Source of the DNA: Arctopsyche grandis
Taxonomy: Eukaryota > Arthropoda > Insecta > Trichoptera > Hydropsychidae
Assembly (NCBI RefSeq): GCF_051622035.1
Contig: NC_135367.1
Location: 8,716,501 to 8,780,500 of the forward strand
Direction of reading: 5' to 3'
Length of the DNA: 64,000 bases
Shown: positions 34,736 through 46,855 of the stretch, piece by piece
Numbering within the stretch: position 1 is the stretch's first letter
How the letters are laid out: every line of letters starts with the position of its first letter
The notes under the pieces: model-generated
Database searches by the model: none
What the model was told of the DNA's origin: nothing
Seen by the model: only the letters and a program-made list of their open reading frames with translations
Made by a program: the position numbers and the translations under genes

Positions 34736-35721
34736 ATATTCTCAGTCAAAACTCTCTTAAAGGCTTGCAAAGATGACTAAACTTCGACGGAACAAACAAT
34801 ATATAACAATTCGCCCGTGCCGAGAAGGGAACAGAATTGAGACAGCGAGTCCGTGCAAGCGAACGACGCGATGGACCGTACCACAACAATCAACTACTAC
34901 TACCACCACCACTACCTCAAATAGGGCCGATTCCAATTCGAATTTATTGTAATTGAGTTGTTGATATTTTTAAATATTAGGTAAAAGGTAGACTAGCCTA
35001 GATACAATACATAACTAAAATACAAAAATAATATACATATGTAAGAAAAAATATTAAATTTAATTCGAATTATCTTGCTTAGAAAGAACAAAATATTACA
35101 AATGAAGTCAAAATCAAAGTCTAATTTTTTTTTTAATATTCTTGCGTGGTTTTGCCGCCGAGTTTTCGGGGTGTCGGGGTGGTTACATTGGGGCGCTTTT
35201 AACTGAACACCATATTCGACATATTCAATTGAACTTTATACCTGAATAATAAAATACTTCCTACATGTATAACACATAATTACAAATAGACATACATAGG
35301 CCCTACGACACATCCTGTATACTATACAAAACTTCAAAATTCATTCCATAATACATTACCGAATGAAAAACTTCACCAATATACAATATAAAAGTTTCAC
35401 GGTGAGTTCTTATATTAAAGTATCGACCAGTAAAGTCTCCGTCCGTTACAAAACTAACATCAATGTCAACACAAAAAGCTTATTAGTTTCAGAATCCAAA
35501 TTTATGTGTATATGATATTATGCAAGCGATGAAATATGTATGCATAGAAAATGTCTACATACGTGCTAACTTTAGTACTCTACGTCAGTTCGTTGTACTC
35601 TACTTACGATTGAATTCACGGTAATTTTTAGCTTTTAATTACTACGAGTTAATTAAAAACCTAGCGTGAGCTTTAACCCCAAGTTAGACCAATTAACTGT
35701 TGTCGCAAACAACCTGACATC

Positions 35722-35868
35722 ATGCCTCTACCGCGTAACAAACGAGGATCAAATAAAAAGATTAATGTGACACCGTCCTCACCCCCATCATCCCCACGCC
35801 ACAGCTTGTACTGGAGATCTACTACATATACTAAAAGCAGCCAATTTTTCTGTAATGACAATCTTTGA
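35722..35868 (+). other. Unrecognised 48-codon open frame
   Basis: ATG 35722 to TGA/TAG region near 35868 encodes a short basic, Ser/Pro-rich peptide (starts MPLPRNKRGSNKK). A GC-rich patch at 35150-35200 precedes it. It could be the start of an LTR-element gag or chance. No family recognised. Confidence 0.15.
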
Positions 35869-36779
35869 TGATGCAAGAGTTTGATTTTCTCGGTAAATGC
35901 GTATTTCGGAAAATTCTTCGGCGTTTTGGGCGAAAATTAAAAGTTAAATTGTCGTAAGTTGCGTTTAAGGCGTCGTCGCTTCTTTTCATTTGGACGTCAA
36001 TTAAAAGGGGACTAATTTAATACGCGCTTTTCTTTAAGGGAAAACGCAGACCTTGGGCCAATTAAGGTGCGGAGTGTCAGATGCTCATTATAAGCCAGGT
36101 CGAGGGAAAATCCGAGACAAAAAAGCTCAGATATACGAGATCTTTCACCGAGTCAATGAAAATAATACTCATTTTGGTCGGATTTATTTTATATGTTTTC
36201 GCATATCTTTTGACAAAATCGCAAGTCATCGCGGTTAAAACTGCTAAAACCTCCATTAGAATACTTGAATTATAGTTTGAAATATCCAATTATAAACTAA
36301 TGTTTAAAGTTGAATTTTTCAATTCCTTTCTTAAAGAAACCCCATGATTAAATTTACATTTCTAAAATTCATTTCTCTGCATACATTTAGATTTTTATAT
36401 ATGAGTATAAAGAATTTTTTTTCTTTTTGTTTGTTTTTTTTTATTATATAAGTATAAAAGAAAGCTTTTTTATTTTTATTTGTTACCTCAATGACTAAGT
36501 TGAACTAAGGTGAAGAACGAATGAGTCATTTTTAAGTGCTTTTTGCAGTATACATATATGTATGTAATACGTTTTACTACATTCAAATATATGTACATAT
36601 ATCATTTTCAACCACAATCTTAATAACTCAGACCAAATTATGTACTACCTTGATTATAAATACGTATAAAAATAACATTATAATAAAATAAATAAATTAT
36701 ATTATTAGATGAAGATCAGTTTGATTCAAGCTTCCCAACATAATTGAGCTTTTAAGTAATTTTTTATTCATTCGTTTCT

Positions 36780-37345
36780 TATTTAATGGACTCCAATACC
36801 GGCACTACCGGTTTATACTTCGATATTATCGGTATTAAAAAATCGGCCACCGGTATCACCGAAGTATATTAATTTCGATTTCATGCTAGTTGAATTGTTT
36901 TAAATTCAGACAAAAACATTGAATCGGCTAGTTTGTTATAGATTAGCTGAAAAATTCAACACTCAACATCCTTTTTGACCTGATATTCAAAGAAGCCGAT
37001 AAATGTACTACAATTTATGATTCATAAATTTAAAATCAAAGATGAAGTATGTTGAAAATGACGTACTTATTCTTGAGTCTACTTCCGAATACTTATGTAA
37101 ATATATTAATTATTTTTTCATTTGACTATTATTTGAATTCGTACATACATATGTATGTATGTAGGTGTTTAATATTGAAAAGCTTAAATCATCCCTTTCG
37201 CGTAAGAATTTATTAACTATTTTTGACACTCTCTGATCGGTAATTTTGTGGCGTAGAAACGCGTTATTTTTTAATTAGGTAAAAATTGATTGTTTAATGT
37301 TTTATTGATATTTATTTAAATAAATCAATACCGGTGAATACCAGT
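36780..37345. repeat. Possible old DNA element with CCGGTATT ends
   Basis: CCAATACCGGCACTACCGG near 36791 and ACCGGTGAATACCAGTAG near 37331 are loosely inverted. No target duplication and no coding part are visible. Confidence 0.25.
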
Positions 37346-37403
37346 AGTGGATTATTTAGCAGTACTGGTTGTGACATATGTCGGCAATTATATTATTATT
37401 TGG

Positions 37404-37698
37404 CCAGCAGCATGGCTCGGTGTTTGGGCTTTTGCCTAGCACCGAGAGGCCAGAGGGTTCGATCCTGTGAGTTGACCTCGATTGATAAAAATAAGTTATT
37501 CTGAGTATATTATCTGTAATGCTGCTGGTCAGACTTGGATATTTGTGACTCCAAGTCAGTCGTTTCCTATCAGAATTTGCCAATGTTTCTGATTTCATTG
37601 TTGAAACGGTTCCTCCATTAAATTGGCTAAAAACCATCCTACCTACTATGTCATTTGAGTATGATTTATGTACAAGTTTAAAATTCATAGATGTCTCG
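37404..37698 (+). repeat. tRNA-derived SINE, subfamily 1 (best copy)
   Basis: CCAGCAGCATGGCTCGGTG head (A box), GAGGGTTCGATCCTG (B box), middle GCTGCTGGTCAGACTTGG. The body has CCAAGTCAGTCGTTTCCTATC, TTTGCCAATGTTTCTGATTTC and GTTGAAACGGTTCCTCC, with the end CATAGATGTCTCG. Confidence 0.85.
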
Positions 37699-37959
37699 TT
37701 AAATTCGAGTATTTCAGTGTCGCGAAATTCAGCGATTTATTTTATTTTATTTTTTACATAGATGTATATCATCTACCTAGACAATTAATAACAAACATTG
37801 CAGCATTTTTATTACATAAATCACTGTATTTCGAGAGGCTGAAGAGCACAAAATTAATAATTAATTAATCCATTCAGACTATAGATTCAGACTTGTATAT
37901 AAATTTTTACATATTGTACATACATACATACATCAAATTCAGATATTTGTGACAGCTGT

Positions 37960-38159
37960 TAGGATGATTTTTGTCAATTTGATGGAGGAACCGTTTCAAC
38001 AATGAAATCAGATAAATTTGCAAACTCTGATAAGAAACGATCGACTTGGAGCCACAAATATCCAAGTCTAACCAGCAGTATTACAGATTAGCACGGGATC
38101 AAACCCAGTAATCTCTCGGTGCTTCACATAAAAACAACCCCCGAGCCATACTACTGGCT
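37960..38159 (-). repeat. tRNA-derived SINE, subfamily 1 (minus)
   Basis: GGAGGAACCGTTTCAACAATG, GATAAGAAACGATCGACTTGG and CCCGAGCCATACTACTGGC mark body and head in reverse. It is partly truncated. Confidence 0.75.
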
Positions 38160-38182
38160 TTGTAAAAAAAAATGTAATAAAA

Positions 38183-38255
38183 ATGCTGCATTGTTTGCAA
38201 TCGGCCAGGAAGGCGCATTGGGGTTTACCTGTTAGGCCTTGTATGTATGTAATTG
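38183..38255 (+). repeat. Repeat G copy 2
   Basis: GGCCAGGAAGGCGCATTGGG and TTACCTGTTAGGCCTTG, then TATGTATGT. Truncated relative to 20983-21085. Confidence 0.55.
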
Positions 38256-39514
38256 TCAAATTTGCATTCAATAAGAGATCTTGTAATGTTAAAGTTCTTA
38301 GTTAAATATTGTCAACGGGTTCTACATAAGTTGAGAAACAATGTTCTAAAATACTTCAAACCATCATCAAATTATTAGTTAACTTCCATCTAATCATAGT
38401 ATTGTATTGTTATTATATATTAAATTTAAATTCTATCGAGGAAAAGATTCTTTCCTACCATGGAAAAAGTCACCGCTGAAACTTAGTTATTGGCCGACAA
38501 AAAGAAAAATCTCTCGAGGGGCGTCTAGCAATTTCCACATGTTGAAGATCACTGAAGGCAGTGTAAATATTAAGAAACTTCTACAATAACACTTCGAACA
38601 ATCGCGTGCCTTCACATCCATTGAAAAAGCTCATCCTTCATATATGATATAAAATTGTTTCATATTATATAATAAATATATGTATTTTTTTTTTATTAAT
38701 TCAATACCCTATCGACACTCAAAGATAAATGCAATAAAAACCTTATTTGACCAATCGGCCGCTTTTCCGATTAAATTCATTTTCTCGATCGTTAATAATA
38801 AACCATACGTTTACATATACCTATGTAGCATATTCGTCACCGATGCTAAAATTAGTCCCAATGTAGTTTTTGAGTGTCGTATAAAGATATAAATTAGGAG
38901 CAATTTCAGAACAGTCGCGTCGATGCTGTGGAGAAGTGGAGCGAATCTCAATTTCCGCAGAAGCCTTATGTTTTAACCCCTATCTACACCCGCCCACTCC
39001 CCATCCCTGCCAGTATTGACAGATCTGAAAATCAAATAGTACAAAAAAGGCAATTGTTTTCTACGTATCCGAGTGCATCCTGCGAACGACGTCAAATATT
39101 GATCTGTGCTCGTTGCTGTTGCAAACGAAACATGTGTATACATTTGCATGGATAAATTCGTTTCTCGGTGTAATATTATTAAAATTGGATAGTTAATCTT
39201 TTGCATAGCAACAAATAAAAAATATATATATGTAGTTTACCACGACTTCCCGTAGCATGGTTTCAATTCCAAATTCACTATCGATAGCCCAACCTTATCT
39301 CAGTTTTGTTATCAAGAATGTAGCGAAAGCGCTATATTACCACGTTTTCTCCTATTATAAACAATTCAAAACGATTTTTTCTTCTTATTTTATCAAAATT
39401 TAATACTATATAGATGAAAATGAACGGTCAGTAAACCAATTATTAAGATCTATTTATATTATCCAACACTGCACGGCATCAGCTCGGCACAGCATTGCGC
39501 GGAAAATACTACAT

Positions 39515-39860
39515 ACTTGCCTAGAGGAAACATTGGTATCGCAAAGTATATATATAGAAATTTTCTTCTTTTGTTATTATTAGATTACGACCCAAAACGC
39601 GTTGCTCATTGTTCAATTGTTGTAAATGCTTTGTAAAAAAGGTTCGGCAAACCTTTAACAATGCATTTACAACATTTGAACAATGAACGGCACGCTGGTC
39701 ATCCGGGCTTTAGACTTTATATTCGTATATATACGTTTTGGCAGTGGTTTAGCTGTGACGTAAATATGTACGTCGAATCGAAACAACTATTATAGTACGG
39801 CGAGCGTTATCTTAGACAGACGGACAGACAGAATAGCGATATTATAGCGATAAAAAAAAT
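39515..39860. repeat. Dispersed repeat D, copy 2, with an inserted hairpin element
   Basis: CCTAGAGGAAACATTGG, TATATATAGAAATTTT and the tail GACAGACGGACAGACAGAAT plus AGCGATATTATA match 10470-10620. The 39598-39693 hairpin is inserted inside. Confidence 0.5.
39598..39693. mobile_element. ~95-bp near-perfect hairpin element, copy 1
   Basis: ATTGTTCAATTGTTGTAAATG...AAAGGTTCGGCAAACCTTT...CATTTACAACATTTGAACAAT folds into one long stem. The same unit occurs at 54351-54445, so it is a dispersed element rather than a single-locus hairpin. Confidence 0.75.
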
Positions 39861-42049
39861 GCTGTATTGTTTGTAATTTTTAATCTTACGAAAATCCAAA
39901 ACGTGTAAAATTTGTAACTCTCAACATTAAATCAATTCTAGAATCGCCAGTATTTAGTATATTCATCAAATCATAGTATTAATAAAGTTTTTTGATTTAC
40001 TTTTCATTGATGAATAATGAAAATAAATATTGAATTGAAAATTTTCAAAATAACATATGTACATATGTATGTATGTACATGCATTCATACAACACATACA
40101 TACATTGAAAAAATTATTTCCATGCTAATTATAACATTTGAAAATTACAAGGTTTATCTTAGTTTTGGACAAACCTCCTAAAACTTTTCCGATCGCTTTG
40201 AAACTTTGCCATTTTTTTTGGAATAAAAACGTTTATTTTATCGGAGAGGTTTTGAAAAAACGATGAAAACCATTTCAGAATAATTTGAATTTAATAAAAG
40301 GATAAAGGTTATAAAATCATTTACGTCATTGCATTATTTTAAACCAAATTTGAGGGCCATGAATTTTTGATACCGCAAAAACCCGTTGAAAAACCTTACA
40401 TATGTATGTATAACATGTCATGTAAAACAATCAAGAAAAAAAGTAGTTCGAGAAACAATTGTCAAAAGTCGTTTTGAGAACTGTTTTATCAGATTTTATT
40501 TTTTTATTATTTTGACTTGCAGAGCATCTGTAGCCTAGCCTATGAGGCGCGGTATTATTTATCTTTAGGCAATAAAACTGCCACTCATAGTAAAAAAAAA
40601 CGTTTTGAATGAGTTCGTTCATTCGGTCCAAATATTTGAAAATATATAATTTCTTGTAAGGTCTTTGTAATATTTTATACGCATAAAATATTATTAAAGA
40701 AATTATATATTAGATGAACAGATGAGCGCTGGATGACAGTTATAGATGTAAACATAATTCGTTATACATTTGTATGTATGTTTCGAATTTACAAAAGCGA
40801 AAGATATTAATTAGTAAAAATATACCTAATTAAATTATTGATAAACGAAATGAGCCTTAATTACTATAAACTATCATATAGATTTTAATGTGACTATAAT
40901 AACACTGAGCAACAAAAACGAAAGCATTTAAATTGCAATTACCGCTCGAGTTAGTACGTTTAGATAAAAATAAAAAATATTGAAATAGAAAACCAATCCT
41001 TATAAACGAGGTGAAATAAAAAAATTGCCAAATAAATGCAAAATAGCACGGAGAAAAAATCCGTAAAAAAAATATATTTTTGACTTTTAAAATTCGCTAG
41101 ACAATTAATTATAAGTATTTTAAAGCAATGCAATATTACAATCAATAGGAAAAACATCTGACTATTGATTCCAATACTCACTTTGAGCACAGCAATACTA
41201 GGTTTTGAGTTAAAGACCGCAAAAGCCAAAAAACTGTAAAAATCGCGCATTTTTTTAAACGCTCATATCTCGTAAAGGATCACCAACCAGCAAAAATCAA
41301 TATCATATTCGAATTTAGTGGGTCAAAATTAGTAAAGATTGGTTAGTCTCCGCTCTGGTAACTAAAAAACGTGATTTTTTGTGGCTCAATGTAATTTTCA
41401 ACAATAACCATAGAACGGGAGATGTTTAAAATTGCTTTAAAAAGCTATTTTTTTCGAGAATTGCCTCTGCGAATCGTAAACGATGTAATAATTTAATTAT
41501 GGGAAAAGCCGAAAAAAATTATTCGAGCTCCGCGAACGAATTTAAGTATGCGCTTTTTTTTCGTAAACGTATTTCATCATTGAAAAAAAATATAATCTTG
41601 AAAACTTTGAGAATCGCTACTAGAAAATATTTTGTAATTATGTATAACTAATACAGTGTTGAGAAAATTGAGAATAGAGTGTGAATTTATCCAATTGATA
41701 AAACTGAAATATAACATTTAAAAGAAAAAAAAAGTGTGTCCATTTGAAAAACAAACTAAAAGCACTGCGCGAAAGATTCAATCGATCATTTTTCTTTTAT
41801 ATTATTTTGGAGAATATGTAGGTACATATGATTTGTCATCTTACAATTATTTTTTGTGAAAAGGTGCTACACATGTATTTATAAAAGTACGTTTAATATA
41901 AAATTATAATGTAATATAATATAGCGAAAAAAATTAATAGTATGATTCGTGTTGTTACGAAAAATTGGTAAAACTGAAACGAAAAATAAAGCGGTATAAA
42001 GCATATGTATGTAGGTAGAATATTTGTCAGTGCATCGGAAATTTCTATA

Positions 42050-42335
42050 ACGGAGACGGTCGCGGTCGTTCCTTGCAAAACGCAGAGTTTACGTAAGCTT
42101 GGCGACCACTTCACCAGCGGGCCGTTTCGGCGGTCGCCCACGCGCCCAGGTCGCCCAGTCGCCATCGCCCAGTCGACGATCGCCCAGTGCGATGGGCGCC
42201 CAATTGACGCAGGGCCCAATTGACGCAGTGTCCGCCAGTCTCGTCGTCCAATTGTCGCAGTGGCGAGTAACACTGGTCGACCAATCGTCCTGGGCGCCCA
42301 ATTGTCCGTGTCCCCGCGAGCGCTCGCTACTATGA
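42050..42335. repeat. GC-rich degenerate minisatellite island
   Basis: Repeated variants of GTCGCCCAGTCG and GCGCCCAATTGACGCAG over ~280 bp, strongly GC-rich in an AT-rich intron. Open frames here in several directions are repeat artefacts. A TGACGTCACG site lies at its right edge (about 42333). Confidence 0.65.
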
Positions 42336-43322
42336 CGTCACGTCGTGCTAAAATTATTATTATGTTAGCATACATTATTATTATCATTACATTATATTTT
42401 TAATTATTTTATCACTCCTATGAACTATTGCACTATTCTCCCTATTGTCTGGAATAAAAAGTTATTATTTTTATATAACCCAGAATTGCACAGCAGTGGA
42501 CGGAAAATACTACTTCTATTCATACTAAACAGCACCTCGGTTATTTTAAGTCTCACGCTACATCGGATCGACTATAGCTACTGATTTATGATTCTGGTTG
42601 AATATATGTATGTATGTATGAATAGATCGTATCGGTTTCTGCTGTAACGGATAAGTCACTAGTACATTACGGAACTTATGAATGTGTCCATAGAATATTT
42701 ATCGTCCTGCTGTTTACTTGCAGTTTTCAGTCTGCGCTGTGGTAGTATAAATTAACCTATGTACATACATATGTATACAGTTTTAAGTATTTTTTGATAA
42801 ACATGCAATTTTCTAACAGTCAGTGACTAATAAATGAACTAATAAATTTTATACAACCGAAAATCGTTTTTTTTATATATAAATTGTACGACATTTCATA
42901 AACTAAGTACTTCCTGTCACGTGCGTAGCATCAAACGCGAAAGGGAAATATCACATCTGATACTTACGCGTCGAAATTTCAATGCCAAACTATTATGAAG
43001 GCATAACGTAAATACCGAATATGTATAAACATACATACATACATGTGAATGTATATAGTAAAGCCATAAATTTAAAATATAACGGCTGTAGAGGGTGTAA
43101 AAAAATTTCGACCGCGAAGTAATGCTCCACATTCTGCTGTGAAATGTGTTTATTATGAGAGGCATTTTTCATTCTTTCATCTCATCCTGTGAAACAACAA
43201 AAAACGCGAACGTGCAAAATTATACACTCGTTTTTAAATTTCAAAAGAAATCTATTTCGGACGTTACAGGTGATTCTTTTTTTTTACTTTTTTCATATAC
43301 GTACATACATATGTATATTTTG

Positions 43323-43707
43323 GGTCTACCTCGCGGGTCCGAATGTGAAACGCCCGAAAACGCAAATATCGGAAGGCAAAGATCAAAAATCGAAAGATCT
43401 TAAGTCGAAAGATAAAAAAGGGTGCATGGTAAACGGTACATACTCACTTAATTTGCGCGAGCAGGATACAACAGGAACAAGAGTAACAGGCTTTTCCTCC
43501 CGTTTTCTGCGCGCGTACATTAATACGGGAGGAAAAGCCTGTTCCTCTTATTCCTGTTGTATCCTGCTCGCGCAAATGAAGTGAGTATGTACCGTTTGCC
43601 ATGCACCCTTTTTTATCTTTCGACTTAAGATCTTTCGATTTTCAATCTTTGCTTTCCGATATTTGCGGTTTCCGGCACTTCACATTCGGGCCCGTCACGG
43701 AGACCGG
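43323..43707. mobile_element. 385-bp fold-back element with exact 9-bp TSD (Mutator-like)
   Basis: TATATTTTG flanks both ends (43314-43322, 43708-43716). The unit is one giant inverted repeat: arms of ~180 bp (GGTCTACCTCGCGGGTCCG... at the left and ...CGGGCCCGTCACGGAGACC at the right) around a short GCGCGCGTACATTAAT centre near 43520. A 9-bp duplication plus long TIRs is the signature of Mutator-type (MULE) elements. No transposase is present. Confidence 0.9.
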
Positions 43708-43875
43708 TATATTTTGTCCTCTTTTCCCATGGCACGTACCAATTTGATAGCTTCGTCAAATAAACCAAATAGTGTTTTTTCATTTCTACGTATAGACAGA
43801 CATCTTATTGTAATCACCGAAACTCTTCACAAGTTTATTAGTATGTGAGTGATTTTTTTATACAATGAATCTCCT

Positions 43876-44058
43876 GTTTTTTGATTTTTAAATGCTTTTT
43901 ATTATTACTAAATTATGTTCACAATACATCTTATATCTATTTTAATAGCTATTGATCTACTGATCATTTTCTATTTTACAATTTTAATTTAATTTTGTTA
44001 GTAATCATAGTATTATATTATTCTAATGTTAATGTAAAGCATAATAGTAAAAAGAGCT
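43876..44058 (-). repeat. LINE/retroposon tail F, copy 2
   Basis: Nearly the same sequence as 14455-14640, ending at AAAAAGAGCTC. Confidence 0.65.
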
Positions 44059-44227
44059 CCTGTTTACTTTGTTAGTAATATACAATATACATATGTATAC
44101 GAGACTAAAATTTTGATGCAGAACATACCTATATACATAGATAGTATCGTTCCTATCCGATCATTGAACTGTATTGATCAAAATAATGCCCTAATTTAAA
44201 TTATTGTAATGATAAGAACACACTCAA

Positions 44228-44420
44228 AAGTATGGTTCGGGTCGTGCTCATGGTTTCCAGCTGTGATGGGCGGATCTTCATGTCATTGTCCATTCGTACG
44301 AAATTATTATTTCAACGAAATTCCACTAAATTTCTTCAAATATGGAAATCACCGTTAGCGATCACTGTAAAATCTATATCAAGACAAGGATGAAATATCA
44401 CCAAAAACAGTCCAGGGGTG
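44228..44420. repeat. Dispersed repeat J, copy 1
   Basis: Shares TTTCCAGCTGTGATGGGCG, TGTCATTGTCCATTCGTACG, CGATCACTGTAAAA and CAGTCCAGGGGTGAGTTTTG with 48455-48660. Class unknown; it could be a SINE. Confidence 0.5.
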
Positions 44421-44454
44421 AGTTTTGCCAAGGATCGCGACTGTATACATTATC

Positions 44455-44965
44455 GGAAAAACTTCAAAAATCTGTAAATACCGGTAAATTTTACCGAAAT
44501 TTACCGTAAACTATTTTATCGCGAGTTAAGTTCATATACAGGCATATTATTATATTACATTAAAAATTGATGTGAATGGCGTATGTTGGATTAGGTTATC
44601 TGGAATTTATATTTATTCAGTATTAAATGTGCCAATTTTGAATTGATAAATTCACTGGCAACACAGACCAACCAAATCGTAATAAATGCGATCGGACGGT
44701 TGTTTCAATTATGATCGAATATTAAATAAATAAATATAAGTGGTTAAAAATAAAAAAATAAAATTTATGACATTTTTCACCTGAGATTTATTTTTAATTA
44801 TTTATGACTCAATCTATGTATGTATATTAACATTTTTAGGAAAAGTAACCACATATGTACAGTTTAATCCACGAAAAAAAACATTTTTCCATTTATCGGT
44901 AAATACCGGGAGTAGGAAAAATTGTTAACCCTTTAATGGCTTATGTAAATTACAATCCCTAATGC
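44455..44965. repeat. Dispersed element I, copy 1 (uninterrupted)
   Basis: About 500 bp, homologous to 50455-51085. Blocks include CACAGACCAACCAAATCG, AAATAAATATAA, CACCTGAGAT, and AATTACAATCCCTA at the end. Ends with GGTAAATACCG motifs, as in some hAT elements. No coding part. Confidence 0.55.
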
Positions 44966-46127
44966 TAACTGTTGTATCATCCCTTATATTATATATACAT
45001 ACATATATAGATATAATGCACACTAAATTCCGAGCATAGCGGACTTCATCATTTCTAATATTTATACCACATATTGACATGTAGTGAAGTAGTCTTGAGA
45101 AAGGTTTCTATCTTAAGTGGTTTCTCATTTGAGGTAGGTTGAATTTTGAATGGATCCACTTTTGTATGGAATCGTCTCAATAATCATCGTCAATTGAAAC
45201 CGAAAAACTCTAGCAAGGGATGGTCGATCTTGGTTTTTATAATCAACCAAATCTTGCTACATACTATAGACATACTTTTAATAATTTGTACCTATCCTCA
45301 ACCGGTAAGCTACGCTGTAGCTTTTTTATATTATTATATGAATTTGTATTTTGACCTCAGCCATACATACTTGTGTGTCATGAAAATGGCGTCCAGCATG
45401 CAATGCATATAAAGCAAAATAGTATAAAAAATAACTGTGCAATAAAATCCAGTGCAACAGACAATAATACTTGTTCCACACGACCTCTCTCTCCTCTGGA
45501 TATACATACATACATATGTACGTACATATGTATGTCGTTTTAGACGACACGTATCTACTGTTCCATGTTTAACCGTTTACTAGGAAATTGTCTACTTTTT
45601 TTCCTTTTCCTACACGTACTCATTTTCACTTTAATGAAAATGAATAACAGAGCGACCCGAGGGAGATTTTCACACGCAGCTCTATGTACTTTTGCTCAGG
45701 GCAGATTTTCTTCTCTGACTTGCGTCATTCTCTTTTACGTATATTTATTTTAATATACATAATTCGAAATTGTATATATCTTCAGAGATGGATAAAAAGT
45801 TCAAAACAAAGTTGTCGTCTATACTCTATACCGTGTGAAAAGTGGCACTTGTTATCTGATGTCTATATTTATTTCCCGCGCAATATCCATATTACATGTA
45901 AAATTTTGAAACTATGTCGACAGTGTAAAAAGCTTTTGATGACATCTCCTCAAGCGTAACTGAAAGTTTTTCTAGAAGTTTGGAAAAGATTATATATACA
46001 TACATATAATTTATAAAGAGACTTTGAGTGTATGTAAGGTTTAATGTATGTATGTATGTTAGGTTTGGGTGGTAGAATCCGTGATGTTATCGAAAAAATC
46101 TAATTTTCTATGACGACTATATCGATT

Positions 46128-46430
46128 TCGATTCTTTTCTGTTCAAATTTCGATTCCGATTCATGTTTCAGTACGGAATCCTGTTTCGTTTCCTGTTCCG
46201 GATTCTTTATTCTGTTCCAGTTCCGGATTCCATTTTCATTTCAGATTTCTTTTTCAATTATGGATCCCGATTCCTTTTTCATTTCCTGTTCTGTATTCCT
46301 GTTTCAATTCCGGATACGGATTCCTTTCTCAGTTCTGGATCCGGATTCCTTTTTTCAGTTCTGGTTCCGGATTTCCGTTTCAGTTCCAGGTCCAGATTGC
46401 TTTTTCAGTTCCGGTTGTCTGTGTTTCTGA
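46128..46430. repeat. Degenerate minisatellite (TTCCGGATTCC...TTTTTCAGTTC)
   Basis: About 10-12 irregular units of TTCCGGATTCC plus TTTTTCAGTTC and variants. It gives open frames of Phe/Pro/Arg/Ile-rich sequence in more than one frame, which are artefacts. Confidence 0.75.
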
Positions 46431-46498
46431 TTGGCTGGTTCATTTCTGATTGTCTGTCGTTAAATTTTTATTTTATCTATGCATGTACGTTGTAACAA

Positions 46499-46855
46499 TA
46501 GATGAAGTTTTGTAATCATGCAAAAATTTGAATTCAAGATTTTGACTGATTCGAACTCAGAATCAATCACTGATCACGTTTTCATGATCTAGAAAAAATG
46601 TGTGTCCGTGTATTTTGGGGATTTTTTGAACACCGTTTGTCCTATCAAACTGAAACTTAGTATCCGTTACTGAAATTCTTATCGAAACGTTGTAAATTTT
46701 TGTAGCTACTATTCTACTATTTTGTTGTAGCTACTATTCTATAATTTCATTATTTTATTTTGACCTTTTAAATTCCTTTTATATTCTTGATATTTGTTGT
46801 GTTGTGTTTATATTACAAATACCGAGCGAAGCCGGGTAAAACCACTAGTATATAA
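46499..46855 (+). mobile_element. Helitron-like element, internally deleted copy
   Basis: Starts GATGAAGTTTTGTAATCATG and ends ACCGAGCGAAGCCGGGTAAA then ACCACTAG. The end has the short GC palindrome and CTAG typical of Helitron 3' termini. Both ends and inner blocks match the minus-strand copy at 27033-28085. Confidence 0.55.

Noticed and set aside
35150-35200. LTR end plus primer-binding site (GTGGTTACA|TTGGGGCGC)
   Set aside because: No partner LTR, no target duplication and no convincing tRNA match.
41893-41990. Transmembrane-like minus frame (C-terminal part of 41893-42387)
   Set aside because: Hydrophobicity comes from AT-rich sequence; the frame starts inside the GC-rich repeat.
42099-42387. 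Several overlapping open frames in the GC-rich island
   Set aside because: Open in many frames at once because of the GC-rich tandem repeat; composition does not favour any.
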